The notes: generated from the sequence alone by a model not told the origin. Counted from the stretch's first letter, positions 24,311 to 35,969 are shown. The stretch is DNA of 64,000 nucleotides from Callorhinus ursinus (GCF_003265705.1 NW_020313056.1:9362441-9426440); one strand, 5' to 3'. Translations and numbers: made by a program.

Positions 24311-24494
24311 AGCTCGATGCCATGTTCGATAATCTCCTTTTGTTGCTTGATGACCTCAAACTGTTCTGGATCATCCTGGACAGCCATCTGGGTCCCCGAA
24401 GACACCGTGGACTCCATGGACGTCACACTGCTCCGTCTCGCCATGTCAAGGCCTTTCCCATCCCCTAGTTCCTGATCTGTGGGCCTCTCCTGAC
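24311..24494 (-). CDS. ARFGEF2: ARFGEF2 exon 14 (pre-Sec7 linker with PKA-type site)
   Basis: This exon encodes G592-E652 and two bases of Leu653. The linker holds DMARRSSVTSMES, in which Arg611-Arg612-x-Ser614 fits the PKA consensus. The helix EQFEVIKQQKEIIEHGIE leads straight into Sec7. It is 184 nt, phase 1 to 2, with acceptor TCATCGTAG. The donor is GAGCT|GTGAGT; the frame requires the exon to end in CT. Confidence 0.97.
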
Positions 24495-25156
24495 CTACGA
24501 TGACATAAAGCAAAGGAAACCAAATCAACAGATGGGATACAGACACACCTGAGCTCAGGTCTGACTCTGTGGTTCCCTTTTCCAGACCTGTAACAATAAA
24601 GTTTATACTGTAAGAGTCATAAGCATGAAATCTTGATATCACTCAGATACTTTACTTAAAAATTTACTTTTTTGTGGAACTTGATGAGCTAATTCTAAAA
24701 TTCACATGAAAGAAGAGAAGTGCCAAAACCGTGAAGACACTTGGAAGAACAATGAATAGGAAGACCTGCCCTAACAGGTATCAAACTCACTAAAGAATTC
24801 AAGGCATCTGAAAAGTGTGGTAATGGGGCAAGAACAGACAAATCCATAGAATGGAATAGAAAATTCAGAAACAGACTTCCACAGGGAAATCTGGTATATC
24901 ATAAAAGTGGTGCTTCAAGGTGGTGAGGGAAGGAGAGACGACTAAAAAAATCAGAGTAACTGTCTCTCCATTTGGAAAAATGATGTTAAAGCACAACTCA
25001 CACTATTCCCCCCAAATTCCAGATGGATTAAAAAGCAGAAGCTTTAAGGCAATCAGCAAACTAAAGTGTTTTGCTAACTCTAAGACAGTGACACGAAGAC
25101 GACTTTCCCAACAGTCACGCTGTGAATGGAGGTGGTGCTGTGGCAAGCCCTCTCAC
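24495..25156 (-). other. ARFGEF2: Intron 13
   Basis: Most of this 662-nt intron is a plus-strand L1 ORF2 fragment (about 24660-25060). Confidence 0.85.
24660..25060 (+). repeat. L1 ORF2 fragment, sense
   Basis: AATGGAATAGAAAATTCAGA and ATTCCAGATGGATTAAAAAG are L1 ORF2 3'-region text. Decayed, no long frame. Confidence 0.7.
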
Positions 25157-25265
25157 CGAGGCTGGTCTGGTGGTTGGGATTCACATACAGGTCTTTGCTC
25201 CATTCCACCATACACTTGAGAATGGACACGAGGCACTCCAAACCTTTCTTCCTCAGACTGAGCTC
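25157..25265 (-). CDS. ARFGEF2: ARFGEF2 exon 13 (HUS to Sec7 linker)
   Basis: This exon encodes E556-L591 ([20 protein letters not shown], then [13 protein letters not shown]) plus the first base of Gly592. It is 109 nt, phase 0 to 1, with acceptor TCCTTTAG and donor CTCG|GTGAGA. It carries the helix conserved from yeast Sec7p that ends the HUS domain. Confidence 0.97.
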
Positions 25266-25540
25266 CTAAAGGACAAAAGGGACATGGCACAGAGACTTAA
25301 CAGATAAACTGAGTGCAGACATCTACAGAACTCTTATGGAATTCTGTGAGAATACGAGATAATCACTGACCTTCGGTGCTATTAAGCACAGAACCCAAGG
25401 AAAAGTTAACAGGTGACATAAGTATTAAGGGCTCACTGCAAAAACCCTGAAAATCTCTAAAGCTGTTCATTACAAACACCCTAGCAGAAAAACAGGAGAT
25501 GTGTGCTTTCCTAAAAGGAACAGTGTTAGCTGGATTTTTT

Positions 25541-25646
25541 TTTTTTTTTTTTTTTGAGTAAACTCTATGCCTAACATGGAGCTTGAACTCATGACCCCAA
25601 GATCAAGAGCTGCATGTTCTACCTACTGAGCCACCCAGGTGCCCCA
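25541..25646 (-). repeat. Short-type Can-SINE with TSD
   Basis: Reverse short form ending GAGCCACCCAGGTGCCCC. TSD AGTGTTA(G/T)CTGGATTTT on both sides (left copy from about 25522, right copy from about 25647). Confidence 0.93.
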
Positions 25647-25741
25647 AGTGTTATCTGGATTTTTAAAAGGAAGTTAATCATTGCTTGTATAATTCGAAAA
25701 ACACTTAAGACACTTTCCTTTTTAATAAACCAACAGGGTTG

Positions 25742-25976
25742 TGGCGCCTGGGTGGCTCCGTTGGTTAAGTGTCTGATGCTTGGTTTCAGCTCAGGTCATG
25801 ATCTCAGGGTCATGAGATCAAGCCCCACATGAAGCTTGGCACTCAGTACAGAGTCTGCTTGGGATTCTCTCTTCCTCCCTCCCTCCCCTCACGCACATGC
25901 ACACGTGCATTCTCTCTCTCAAATAAATACATAAAATCTTAGGAAAAAAATTGCTTAAAATAAATAAAAATTAAAA
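25742..25976 (+). repeat. Can-SINE with TSD
   Basis: Forward copy, flanked by AACCAACAGGGT and AATCAACAGGGT. Confidence 0.93.
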
Positions 25977-26489
25977 ATCAACAGGGTCTTAACCAGTGAC
26001 CCCCACTCCCCAAAAAAAAGAGAAAAGAATTTTACATGATGCAACAAATGAGTGATTCTGGACACATTCTTACTCTTCAAACACAAATGCATTTCATCTT
26101 AAGGCTTGCTCTACAAATAAATAAAAATACTAATTTTTTAAAAAGTAGCATTTCTTAAAAAATTGAATGTGAATCGCAGATAACCTAAAGAAATGCAAAT
26201 ATTTTCTACTCAAAACAGCACCTAAGGTGGCACAGATCTCTCTGTGAATCTAATGACATCTACAGACCTTCTAGGGAAAATGCCCATACACCAAAATTCT
26301 ACACATAATTCCAGGCAGCGCACAAACCTTCTGACCAGCTGCTTCAGAGACCTTACCTGAAGATCCTCTGTGTGGGCACTCTAATGAGGCAATTGGATAA
26401 GAGACAATTTCCTTTGCCTTACTGGAGCCTAGGATCCTGTTTTCATATAAGCTTTGGAAAGGTGACTGTAAGTGAACTGACTTCCTACA

Positions 26490-26757
26490 GATCTTGGCTC
26501 AAATGTCACCTTCTCAGAGAGACTACCTTTGTGACCCCATTAAAAATGAAAGTACCCCCGTTTCTAGCACCCCTTTATCCCTGCTTTATTCTTCTCTGCA
26601 GCTTGCTTCTCCATTGTCTGCTTATAAATGTCGTGACCACAGCAGTTGTGCACTGTGTTTATTTCACTGCTGAATCCTAGCACCTTCTTGGTGCCAGGCC
26701 AGCATTGGCCTGGCACACAGTGGCGCTCAATAAATGTTTATGGAGGTGAATGCACTT
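26490..26757 (+). repeat. L2 LINE 3' end
   Basis: Ends with the L2 terminus GGCCTGGCACACAGTGGCGC then TCAATAAATGTTTATGGA. An upstream CTCAAATGTCACCTTCTCAG is also L2 text. Confidence 0.8.
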
Positions 26758-26910
26758 TTTTTTTCCAAATAAAAATGGATCCTTAAAAATAAAATCCACG
26801 TTGCACGTGCAGCCTAATGCAGGGTTTGAACACACGACCCTGAGATCAAGACCTGAGCTGAGATCAAGAGTCAGATGCCTAACTGAATGAGCCACCCAGA
26901 CACCCTGAAA
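26758..26910 (-). repeat. Can-SINE, diverged, with TSD
   Basis: Reverse copy flanked by AATGCACTTT on both sides. It sits at the very end of the L2 fragment. Confidence 0.88.
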
Positions 26911-26932
26911 CAAATGCACTTTAAATATAAAT

Positions 26933-27119
26933 GGGGGGGCACCTGGGTGACTCAGTCGGTTAAGCGGCTGCCTTCCGCTCAGGTCATGATCCCAGGTTCC
27001 TGGGATGGAGCCCTGTGTCAGGCTTCCATGCTCAGCAGGGAGTCTGCTCCTTCCTTTCCTTCTGACTCTCCCCCCCTGCTCATGCTCCCGCTCTCTGAAA
27101 TGAATAAAAAAATCTTAAA
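26933..27119 (+). repeat. Can-SINE
   Basis: Forward full-length copy starting GGGGGGGCACCTGGGTGACT, running into the (TA) tract. Confidence 0.93.
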
Positions 27120-27143
27120 ATATATATATATATATATATATAT
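27120..27143. repeat. (TA)12 microsatellite by exon 12 donor
   Basis: Perfect TA run at the SINE tail end; its near edge is about 21 nt from the exon 12 donor at 27164. Confidence 0.95.
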
Positions 27144-27164
27144 GGGTGTTTTCAGCATTTTTAC

Positions 27165-27304
27165 CTGCAGAGGTGTCATCCCCAGCTCGTGTCCACTTCT
27201 TCCCTGAGCGATTTTGGATAAATCATTCACGAGGCGCTCAAAAATGTTAGCAGCATTTAAATCACAGTCGTAGTTGACATAAATATCTACAACACACTGG
27301 GCGT
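27165..27304 (-). CDS. ARFGEF2: ARFGEF2 exon 12 (HUS box)
   Basis: This exon encodes D509-Q555. It contains the HUS box ([20 protein letters not shown]), the most conserved upstream motif in Golgi ARF-GEFs, needed for intramolecular and DCB contacts. The same stretch overlaps the reported AKAP-C site (about 516-538, recalled). It is 140 nt, phase 1 to 0, with an AAG-type acceptor (TTTTCCAAG) and donor CAG|GTAAAA. A (TA) microsatellite starts about 22 nt into the downstream intron. Confidence 0.97.
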
Positions 27305-28141
<837 letters not shown>

Positions 28142-28778
28142 CTATATGACATGAGGACAAAGGGGGACACCAATTAATACCATTTCAATTAGGGCTCAAA
28201 AACCCCAAAGGCTTTAGGGAACAGGCAGCTCTGACGAGTGAGGTAGCCTGGGGAGAAGTAAAAGAGCAGCGCGCGCACACACGCACTGCTGAGGCGCGGC
28301 GGAGCCCTGGCCTCCCGTGGGAAAGGCTAGCGGGGCAGAACCACAGCGGCCCGGAGGACGGAGCCCCCACCAGGGGAGCAGCTGCTCCTCAGCAGTTACC
28401 AAGAGCTGCCAGGCAAAGATGAGGACTAGCGTTACAATTTTGAGAGAAACCAGAGAAATCTGGATTTTCAGGTAAAATGAAATGAAAATGACTTCTCAAG
28501 TTGCCAACGAGTTCAGGTCATTTCAAACAATTTATAGGCTAAACAAAGATGTTCAGGGGATGGAGTCCAGCACATGGGCCACTTGACTTACACTTTTGGT
28601 TAAAATGAAAAGCACGCAAGGAGGCAGGAACTTTTAGGAAAAGGGATTCTCTCAACTTATTCAACAAGTTCTTCTTTGGGGTGCCAGCAAGTAGACTGTG
28701 TAAGTCAACGCTTCATGTATAACCATTATACAAAAAAAGAAACAAACAAAACCCCAAAAATCATTTTGGAGCCCATAC
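28142..28778 (-). other. ARFGEF2: Intron 10
   Basis: This 637-nt intron has no recognised repeat. A GC- and CpG-rich patch lies at about 28260-28375. Confidence 0.88.
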
Positions 28779-29013
28779 CTCTATTTGCATTTTCAAGTGC
28801 ATTTTGAAGTTTGAAAGAAGAGTAAGAAAAATGGCGAGAGAGAGCTCAAAGACATCAGGCACTGAGGAGACGCCATTTTTGGACAACGCCACACAGAGAT
28901 ACTGCTTGATTGCGTTGATGAACATCTCGTGAGTCCTGAAGACCGGGCCGGCGTTCTGCAGCACAGACAGGAGCAGCTGCAGGGAAACCACCTTGGAACG
29001 CAGCTCGTGGGAT
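28779..29013 (-). CDS. ARFGEF2: ARFGEF2 exon 10 (HUS region)
   Basis: This exon completes Lys397 and encodes S398-E475, including [20 protein letters not shown] and [20 protein letters not shown]. This is a run of helical repeats almost unchanged in vertebrate BIG proteins. It is 235 nt, phase 2 to 0, with acceptor TTCCTGTGCCAG and donor GAG|GTATGG. The flanking introns each contain a CpG-rich patch within about 500 bp of the exon. Confidence 0.98.
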
Positions 29014-30147
29014 CTGGCACAGGAATGGAAAGATGGTGACGATGCTAAAAGATTCGATCTTGAAGAGCGTGTTTCTCGAGAAGGCCTTGCTCCTCGACCA
29101 GCGAGCAGAATTTTCTGAGAGCCAATGAGTTAAGGGTTGGCACCAGCGCCGGGGTGCGCCTAGGGCGTGAGGGTGGACGGCAGCAGGTGGGTCCGCCGGG
29201 GGCCTGCGGGCCCACGAGGGCGAGAGCTGTCAATGCCCACTGGTCTTTTCTCCTCCCCACCATGAAACAGGGTATTCAGCAGGAGCAAAGTAAGCATAAA
29301 CTGACTCCAGAATGTTGGTTCTGCAACGACACTTTGCATCATACCCATGAGACTAAACTCTGTGTTCTGCTCTGTCTTTATGGAGAAACGGAAACAGTGC
29401 TCTTCATCCACCTGCCTCATGCTCTCCACCCTCACCCACAGGGTCAGAAAGAAGAAAACTTTCCCAAATCGACTCCTTAATGGTCACGGTATCTCAACAG
29501 AAGAGTTGAGGATTATTGTTAGCGACTAACAATAATAGTGACAAACTCATAAAGTGCAGGGTCCCCCACTCAGGATGCGATGGTATCATTTCACATCCTT
29601 GATCCTGTAAGGCAATCTCCCACACTGACATTTTTCAGCTGAGGTTCAGCAACGCATATGGCCGTGGAGGCGCTTTCAAGCGAGCCAGGAGGGAGTGCAG
29701 CTCTCCAGCTCCAAAGCGCTATCATCTCTGCAGTAACTGGTTCACTACAAAGAAAGGTTTGGGTTCTCTAGGATGCATCTGGGGCTTAAAGCTGTACCCA
29801 TGGAGCAGAGGTTTCCCACAAAGGCAGGGAAGTAAGGTTTGTACACATCCTGCCTCTGCCCACCCTGCATCAGATTAAACTCATTAGTCAGAAAGAAGAG
29901 GGTGCACATTCAATATAGTAACTCTTTTTTTGCATATAAACCAAGGAAAGCAACACTGGGCAAAACCTTGGTGTGGACACAGAGACAATCCATTATGAAA
30001 GGGCTGTAGAGACAGCAGGAGTCTGAAAAGCTGTAAATTCCTGCATTCACACCAACCAGGGGACAGGGCACTGGGGTTTTCCTGGAACCCCCAACATCCT
30101 CCTGGGTCATCTGGGTCATCCACGGCCAAGAACTGGTGTCCACTTAC
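29014..30147 (-). other. ARFGEF2: Intron 9
   Basis: This 1.1-kb intron has no repeat that I recognise. A CpG-rich patch lies at about 29140-29230. Confidence 0.88.
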
Positions 30148-30278
30148 TTTGGATCTGGGGGGCCTTCAGCAAGGGGCTTCATGGACAGCTTGCAAAGGGA
30201 GCGAAACACCAGGAAGGCGTCCTTCTGCAGAATGTGAGAGAACCTAGTGGCCACTTGATGTCCCTGTGCATCTGATTC
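30148..30278 (-). CDS. ARFGEF2: ARFGEF2 exon 9 (start of HUS region)
   Basis: This exon encodes E354-P396 plus two bases of Lys397. The conserved stretch [20 protein letters not shown] marks the start of the HUS armadillo helices in BIG1/BIG2. It is 131 nt, phase 0 to 2, with acceptor TTTCTAACCTCAG. The donor (CCAAA|GTAAGTG) is fixed by the frame, since one base later gives no GT. Confidence 0.97.
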
Positions 30279-30560
30279 CTGAGGTTAGAAACAAATAAGA
30301 GAAAAATCAAGGGGTCAAAACAAAAGAAGAACTCGTTTTCAAAAATAAGGAATGGAATTATCTCATGGAAATTTAAAATTCTGTTATTTATTCAATGGGG
30401 AAGTGAGGAATGTGGGGGAGAGGACAATATGCCAAAATAGCTATGGGGGAGTCATTTTAGCAATTCTAAAACCTTGTTCCTTGTTCTTCAAAAAGTGGGT
30501 ATGGAGGGCTTAAAATGATAAATGAGCAAACGTTAAACCTTTAAAAATCTAAGACAAATA

Positions 30561-30884
30561 CAGTTGACCCTTGAACAACACAGGTTTGAACTGCATGGGG
30601 CCCACTTATATGCGGATTTTTTTCAATAAATACAGTACTGTAAATTTATTTTCTCTTCCTTAGGATTTTTTTTCTCTAGTCTACTTTACTGGAAGAATAC
30701 AGCATGTAATACATATGTGAAATATGTGTTAATCAATTGTTTATCCTATTAGTAAGGCTTCCGGTCAACAGCAGGCTATCACTAGTTAAGTTCTGGGGGA
30801 GTGAAAAGTTAAATGCAGATTTTCGGCTGCATGGGGGGGCGGCAGTCAGTGACCCTAGCCCCCGCATTATTTAAGGGTCACGTG
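30561..30884 (+). mobile_element. Pogo/Tigger-type MITE
   Basis: Ends form inverted repeats (CAGTTGACCCTTGAACAACA against the complement of the right end) and TA dinucleotides flank both sides, as expected for Tc1/mariner-class insertion. 324 bp, non-autonomous. The exact family name is not certain. Confidence 0.8.
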
Positions 30885-30939
30885 TATAAGTAATTATATT
30901 AGCTTGGATAACAGTATTTCTAAGAACACTACTGCAGGA

Positions 30940-31724
30940 TAGATGGGGGAAAAATGGTAAGGCCTTTTAAAATATACTTCTTTAACCAAAAGTAAGCTAC
31001 AAAAAATATTTGTAACATATGACAAAGACTAATTCGCTCGACATACAAAAAGTTCTTATAATTCATTAAGGAAATACGGAAACCTTCCACCCAAATGAAA
31101 AACAGGCAAAAAAAAAAAAACCATGAATAAGCAATTCACCAAGAAATGCAAATGACAGATTAACCTAAATCGTCTTACTACTAATTATTAAGGCAGGATC
31201 TTTCTCCCATCAGACCAGCAAAATTTGGAATGAAGACTATTGCCCGGTTTTAATGAGGGAATGGGGAAATGAGCACTGATAGCCTACAGGTGGGCAGAGA
31301 TTCAAGCATTACCTTCCCAGCAGGCTAATGTGATGTTAAGGAACAAAAGCCTTAAAGCTTCCAACTCGTGACCCAGCAATATCACTTGTAGGAATTTATC
31401 CTAAAGAAAGAATTAAGGATGTGCACAAGATTTATCTATAAGGACGCTCATTGTAGAACTATTTCCTGTGATAAAAAACAGAAGTAACATAAAAACCTAA
31501 CAGGGAACTGGTAAAATAGATTATGGCCATCCACAGGACAGAATTTTACATGACCACCGAAACAATTTGTTAGGTCTGTATGTACTGAGGTGAAAAGATG
31601 TCCACAAAACGGTGTTGAGTAAACAAAGAAGTCACAGCCTAGTATATAAAGGCAAAAGTCCTTCGTGCAGATTTGAGTACATCCCTGTAAGTGCATTCTT
31701 AATGGGGATGACATAATCCCATGG
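30940..31724 (+). repeat. L1 ORF2/3' fragment, sense
   Basis: Old L1 text with GACCCAGCAATATCACTTGT and AGGAATTTATCCTAAAGAAA. It continues beyond the LTR inserted at 31729. Confidence 0.7.
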
Positions 31725-31728
31725 GGAC

Positions 31729-32045
31729 TGCTACAGACTGAATGCCTGTGCCCCCTCCACCTCCACTCAGAGGTTGACACCTAATCCCCAAAGTGATGGT
31801 ATTTGGAGGTTGGGGCATTTGGGAGGTGATTACATCAAGAGGGAGGAGTCCTCGTGAACAGTATTAATGTCCTTAAGAAGACAGCCATTTATGAATCAGG
31901 AAGCAGGCCCTCACCAGACACCAAAACTGCCGATACCTTGATCTTGGACCTCCCCGTCTCCACAACCGTGAGAGATACATTTCTATTGTTTATAAGCCAC
32001 CCAATCTATGGTATCCTGTTATGGCAGCCCAAACAGACTAAGACA
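31729..32045 (+). mobile_element. MLT1-like MaLR solo LTR
   Basis: LTR of the ancient ERVL-MaLR group: begins TGCTACAGACTGAATG, contains AGGTGATTACATCAAGAGGG and TTATAAGCCACCCAATCTAT, ends ACTAAGACA. 5-bp TSD GGGAC (31724-31728) and GGGGC (32046-32050). No coding sequence. Confidence 0.85.
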
Positions 32046-32369
32046 GGGGCAGGTATTGGTTCTTAGTAGAGGAGCAAGGGGGTAGGGGGTGGAAAAAATC
32101 TTATCCCTTGTGTGTATAAAGCACAGGTACATGTATAATTATAAACAGATATCCAGTTCATCAGTGACTTTAAAATTCATGAAAGGGAGTGGTGTGTCAG
32201 AAAAAGAAATATGTAAAAAGGCTGGGGGGATGGGCGCTGATAATGCAAAAGGTTGAGAAACACCAGTGAAAAGGTGCAGAGAGGGGGTTCAGGTGGGATG
32301 TTAACATCCTATTTCTCCCTGTTTTGAGTGTTTATATACAGCATTTTCAGGAAAACAACAAAGCTATTT

Positions 32370-32640
32370 AAAAAAAAAATAATGTGGCAGACAGATCTAT
32401 GGGTCCGAAAGGATGTTTGTAATATATACTAAGTTTCAAAAGCAGGTTACAAACAGCAGTATGTCATGTGATTAGATTTAAGTGGAAAAAAATAGGAGGG
32501 AGAGAAAAATCTAGAAGGATATAAGTAAAATGTTAACAAGGGTTATCCCCAGATTTAGGGGATTATGGATGAGTTTTATTTCCCTATTTTTCCTTCTCTG
32601 TATTTTCTTATTCTTCTATAATGAATGTAGACTGAGAGAG
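32370..32640 (+). repeat. L1 3' fragment
   Basis: GTTATCCCCAGATTTAGGGG and TTCTTCTATAATGAATGTAG resemble an old L1 3' untranslated region. Confidence 0.5.
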
Positions 32641-32892
32641 AAGAGAAAGGCCAGGAAATCTAAGTTTTTAAAAGCCTGAATAAATAAGGTTTAATAACAA
32701 TGCTATATACAACAGCAGCACATTCCAGGAATGGAACCTACTAATACAAAGCACATCAGGCCAGGACTGTGTGACTAACTGAATGGGGTCTGCTAGTTTT
32801 CACTCATTTCTTCTGCTAGAGATTTCATTCTGCATCTTCTATGAAAGTAAAAATCCAAACGGGTCTATATAGGAGGAGGATCACCAACGTAC

Positions 32893-33044
32893 CAGATTAT
32901 CTGCCGACGACAAGGACTGCCTGTCGTCTGCTATCCCGTTGGCCTGTGAGTTTTCGTCAGCTGCTGGAGGAACAGCACATTCCTGGCACTCCAGTTCACC
33001 CAGGACCCGCTCGGGTTCTGTCAGGCCGTGCTTTTGTGCTGCTT
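32893..33044 (-). CDS. ARFGEF2: ARFGEF2 exon 8 (acidic linker)
   Basis: This exon encodes E303-L353. It contains PERVLGELECQECAVPPAAD, then an acidic/polar stretch ending DDRQSLSSADNL. It is 152 nt, phase 1 to 0, with donor CTG|GTACG. The acceptor is the less common AAG type (TGTTTTAAG). Predicted to be mostly disordered, it links the PKA-anchoring helix to the HUS domain. Confidence 0.96.
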
Positions 33045-33723
33045 CTTAAAACACGAGTGCAAAAATCATCACGAAATTAGTACTCATCCCAAAAAGTCTA
33101 ACACCAGGGAGAAGTTATTCACATCATCTTCTAGCTCCTGCTTCTTCCCCGCTCACCCTTTGCCACCACCCTAGGAGACTGACATAATATTGAAAAAGGT
33201 CTGATCAGGATTTCCAGTGTCTATTATCCACAGCTCCAATCCCCAGAGGTTTCATTCATACTGCAGTCCATGTCAGTGGTGCCTCTGGAACTGAGCAATG
33301 CAGCAGCCCTGCCCACCCCTGTCCACTTCTGGAAAAGGTTAGAAGCAGCTAAACATGAAAAGCACCAATTTTTAAAAAGCACTACTAACATAGGGGTTAG
33401 AGAAGAAGAGCCATGTAAATGAGAAGAGTTGGCAGTTATGACAGAAGACCTCAGTCACACGGGGGAAAAAAACAAAGTAGACCTGAGCTTCCTGGCAGCC
33501 ACGTAAAAAAGGGAAAGACAAAGAATTAAAATTATTCTATTTTAAAGACATTGCTACCAGAACGTATATTTCTACATTTTATTAAGTAATTTTATTTAAT
33601 TCTACATTAAGTAAATAATGAAATCTATGAATACAGATTGGCAGTAAACTAAATCAACTTTACAATGGGTCAGTGGGTCAAAAACATCTTTGACTGTGAC
33701 CCATCGTAAGAAATATATTTTAA

Positions 33724-33922
33724 GGGGCACCTGGGTGGCTCAGTCGTTAAGCATCTGCCTTCGGCTCGGGTTATGATCCCAGGGTCCTGGGATCGAGCCC
33801 CACATTGGGCTCCCTGCTCTGTGGGGAGCCTGCTTCTCCCTCTCCCACTCCCACTCCCCCTGCTTGTGTTCTCTCTCTCTCTCTCTCTCTCTCTGTCAAA
33901 TAAATAAAATCTTAAAAAAAAA
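33724..33922 (+). repeat. Can-SINE with TSD
   Basis: Forward copy with a (CT)n run; flanks AAATATATTTTAA / AAATACATTTTAA. Confidence 0.94.
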
Positions 33923-33949
33923 AATACATTTTAAAAATCATGACCCCTG

Positions 33950-34140
33950 GGGCGCCTTGGTGGCTCCGTCGGTTAAGTGTCTGCCTTTGGCTCAGGTCAT
34001 GATCCCGGGGTCCTGGGATCAAATCCCCACATCGGGCTCCCTGCTCGGGGAGTTTGCTTCTCCTTCTCCCTCTGCCCCTACCCCTGCTTGTGCTCTCTCT
34101 AATAAATAAATAAATAAATAAATAAAATCTTAAAAAATAA
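33950..34140 (+). repeat. Can-SINE
   Basis: Forward copy only about 28 bp after the previous one, with an (AAAT)n tail. Confidence 0.94.
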
Positions 34141-34775
34141 AGAAAGAAATGCTGATTGTAACCCCCTGCTAAATTAATGATTTCTTGACCCATTAATAGT
34201 TTAACACTGGAGTCAAGTGTACAACACACAGCCATTTACCTAAGATTTGGGGCAAAAACAAAGAAAAAACTCTCTCCAGTGGTCATTCTGAGCTCTACAA
34301 GTTTAATTCCACCGAAACGACGCCATAAAACTGAGGGAACCACGAATGAAGTCTAACAAAACGAACAAATCTTCCCTGTGCATCTGATACCCGCTAACGT
34401 GGGGACTGTCACCTTGACACATCAGTGGCTAGCCACGAACATTCAGCAGCAATAGGCACCACCTCAGGACTCACAGCCACTCCTGGAAAAAGCTGGATAT
34501 ATCTGGGAGTTGCCACTGTCTTCCATGTGGAGCACCCAATTCTAGAATTATCAGACTGTGCTTGAACCCAGCCCCAATGAGAATAAAATTAATCACTAAA
34601 AAGATACGTCTTTTTTAGATATTTAGAAATACCTTTCTTCTGAGTATTTCTGAATCCCACATGAAAGACGGGCAGATACAAGCAGACTCAGTTTCCATGA
34701 CTTCACTGGGGGTGGGCACTCCACCACTAAAATTATCTGGCCAAGGACTTTTTGGGAGCAGAGGGGAGGTCTTAC

Positions 34776-34844
34776 CTTTAACGGCAGATGTGACCACATC
34801 TTCTAAGATCTCCTTCACCACCTGCTGGGCTCCGTCATCAGTCC
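34776..34844 (-). CDS. ARFGEF2: ARFGEF2 exon 7 (PKA-anchoring helix, frame-neutral)
   Basis: This 69-nt exon encodes the end of Gly280, T281-K302 and the start of Glu303. The peptide GAQQVVKEILEDVVTSAVK has the alternating hydrophobic pattern of an amphipathic helix. It coincides with the AKAP-B PKA regulatory-subunit binding site reported for human BIG2 at about residues 284-301 (recalled from the literature). Phase is 1 at both ends, so inclusion or skipping leaves the frame intact. Acceptor is GTGTGTGTAG, donor AAAG|GTAAGA. The exon stands isolated between introns of 8.7 kb and 1.7 kb. Confidence 0.96.
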
Positions 34845-35969
34845 CTACACACACCCAAAGACACAAACACAAACATGTGGGTATTTCCCGGGAAAGCAAA
34901 GGAAGCGGGAGAAGTGGTCACATCCAGGAGGCAAACAGGGCAAACAAGTCCTCTCCAAAGCCAAATCTGATAATGCCAAAGGAAAACGAGTCCTGTGCAA
35001 TCTGGAAACTCTTAGGCAGCATCTGCTAGGACTTTTGAGTTTCCCTCTCTGGATCCCTTTTCCTTCCTAAAGCCCTCTCCACCACCCCCGAGGTGGAGGC
35101 AGGAGCTGGATTTTACCCAGCTACGCTTCTCAGCAGAACAAAAGATGGAGCTTTCTCTTGTGCCTCCACCTCAGGCACCCCAGAGCCTTGGGAAGTGACA
35201 CACCTCCTGCTGCTTCTCTTCCTCCACACTCAGAACAACCCAGAGCTCAGCATGACACTTCTCATGCGGTAGCTGAGGATTTACTGCATTTTAAATCGGA
35301 TTCTTCTGTCAACTGTTAACTGCTGAAGTGGAAGAGCTTAGGCACCAGTTGTTTTGGGAGAACGAGTCAACAGTCCTGGACTAGACTTTAAGGAGTAAAC
35401 ATGCGTGATTTCTCAAACATCACATTGACCAAAAAGGCCACCACATTAAACAGAACCAAAATAAGCCTTCAAATTCTTCCCAAATGAGGCCTTTCAATCA
35501 AGCCCCTATTTTTATGAGTTCTGTGTTTAATCCACAAGGTCCTGGAGAGCAGCACAAAGTATTTTCATTTCCACTGAGCAGCTAACCCACCCAAACTATT
35601 TATTTGTCCCCCAAGCTTCTGAAGTACAACTGACAAGTAAAACCACAGTAACTATTTAGATGGGTAAGTCAATCTCTGTGGAAAACGTGGATGTTGTATG
35701 CTTTTCTTGGCGAAAAAGAACTCGAACGGAAGTTAGGAAAGCCGGCGGCCACGGTTACAATCTCCTTGCACCCACGTCTTCATCTAAACAACGTGGTTTA
35801 GACTAGATGGGTGTGTGAGCACGCTTCAGGCGCTCTCAGGCCACCTTTGTCACGTTTGCCGTTCTCACCATCACGAGTATCAGTACGTCACACATGTATA
35901 GTTACCAGTGCTCTTCACGTGGCCTCCCCTCAGGGGAGAACATTCCTAAGACCGCAGGCTTCACATGCC

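Larger units (their letters stand above)
25266..27164 (-). other. ARFGEF2: Intron 12
   Basis: This 1.9-kb intron holds four Can-SINEs, an L2 3' end and a (TA) microsatellite next to the exon 12 donor. Confidence 0.9.
30279..32892 (-). other. ARFGEF2: Intron 8
   Basis: This 2.6-kb intron is almost entirely old transposon: a pogo/Tigger-type MITE, then sense-oriented (plus strand) L1 sequence interrupted by an MLT1-like LTR. Confidence 0.9.
33045..34775 (-). other. ARFGEF2: Intron 7
   Basis: This 1.7-kb intron has two Can-SINEs lying almost end to end (33724-34140) and otherwise unnamed sequence. Confidence 0.9.

Noticed and set aside
27165..27304. Paralogue ARFGEF1 (BIG1) as the gene identity
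   Set aside because: BIG2-specific residues occur in exons 6-8, 18, 22, 23 and 25, and the glutamic finger falls at 738 rather than the BIG1 position.
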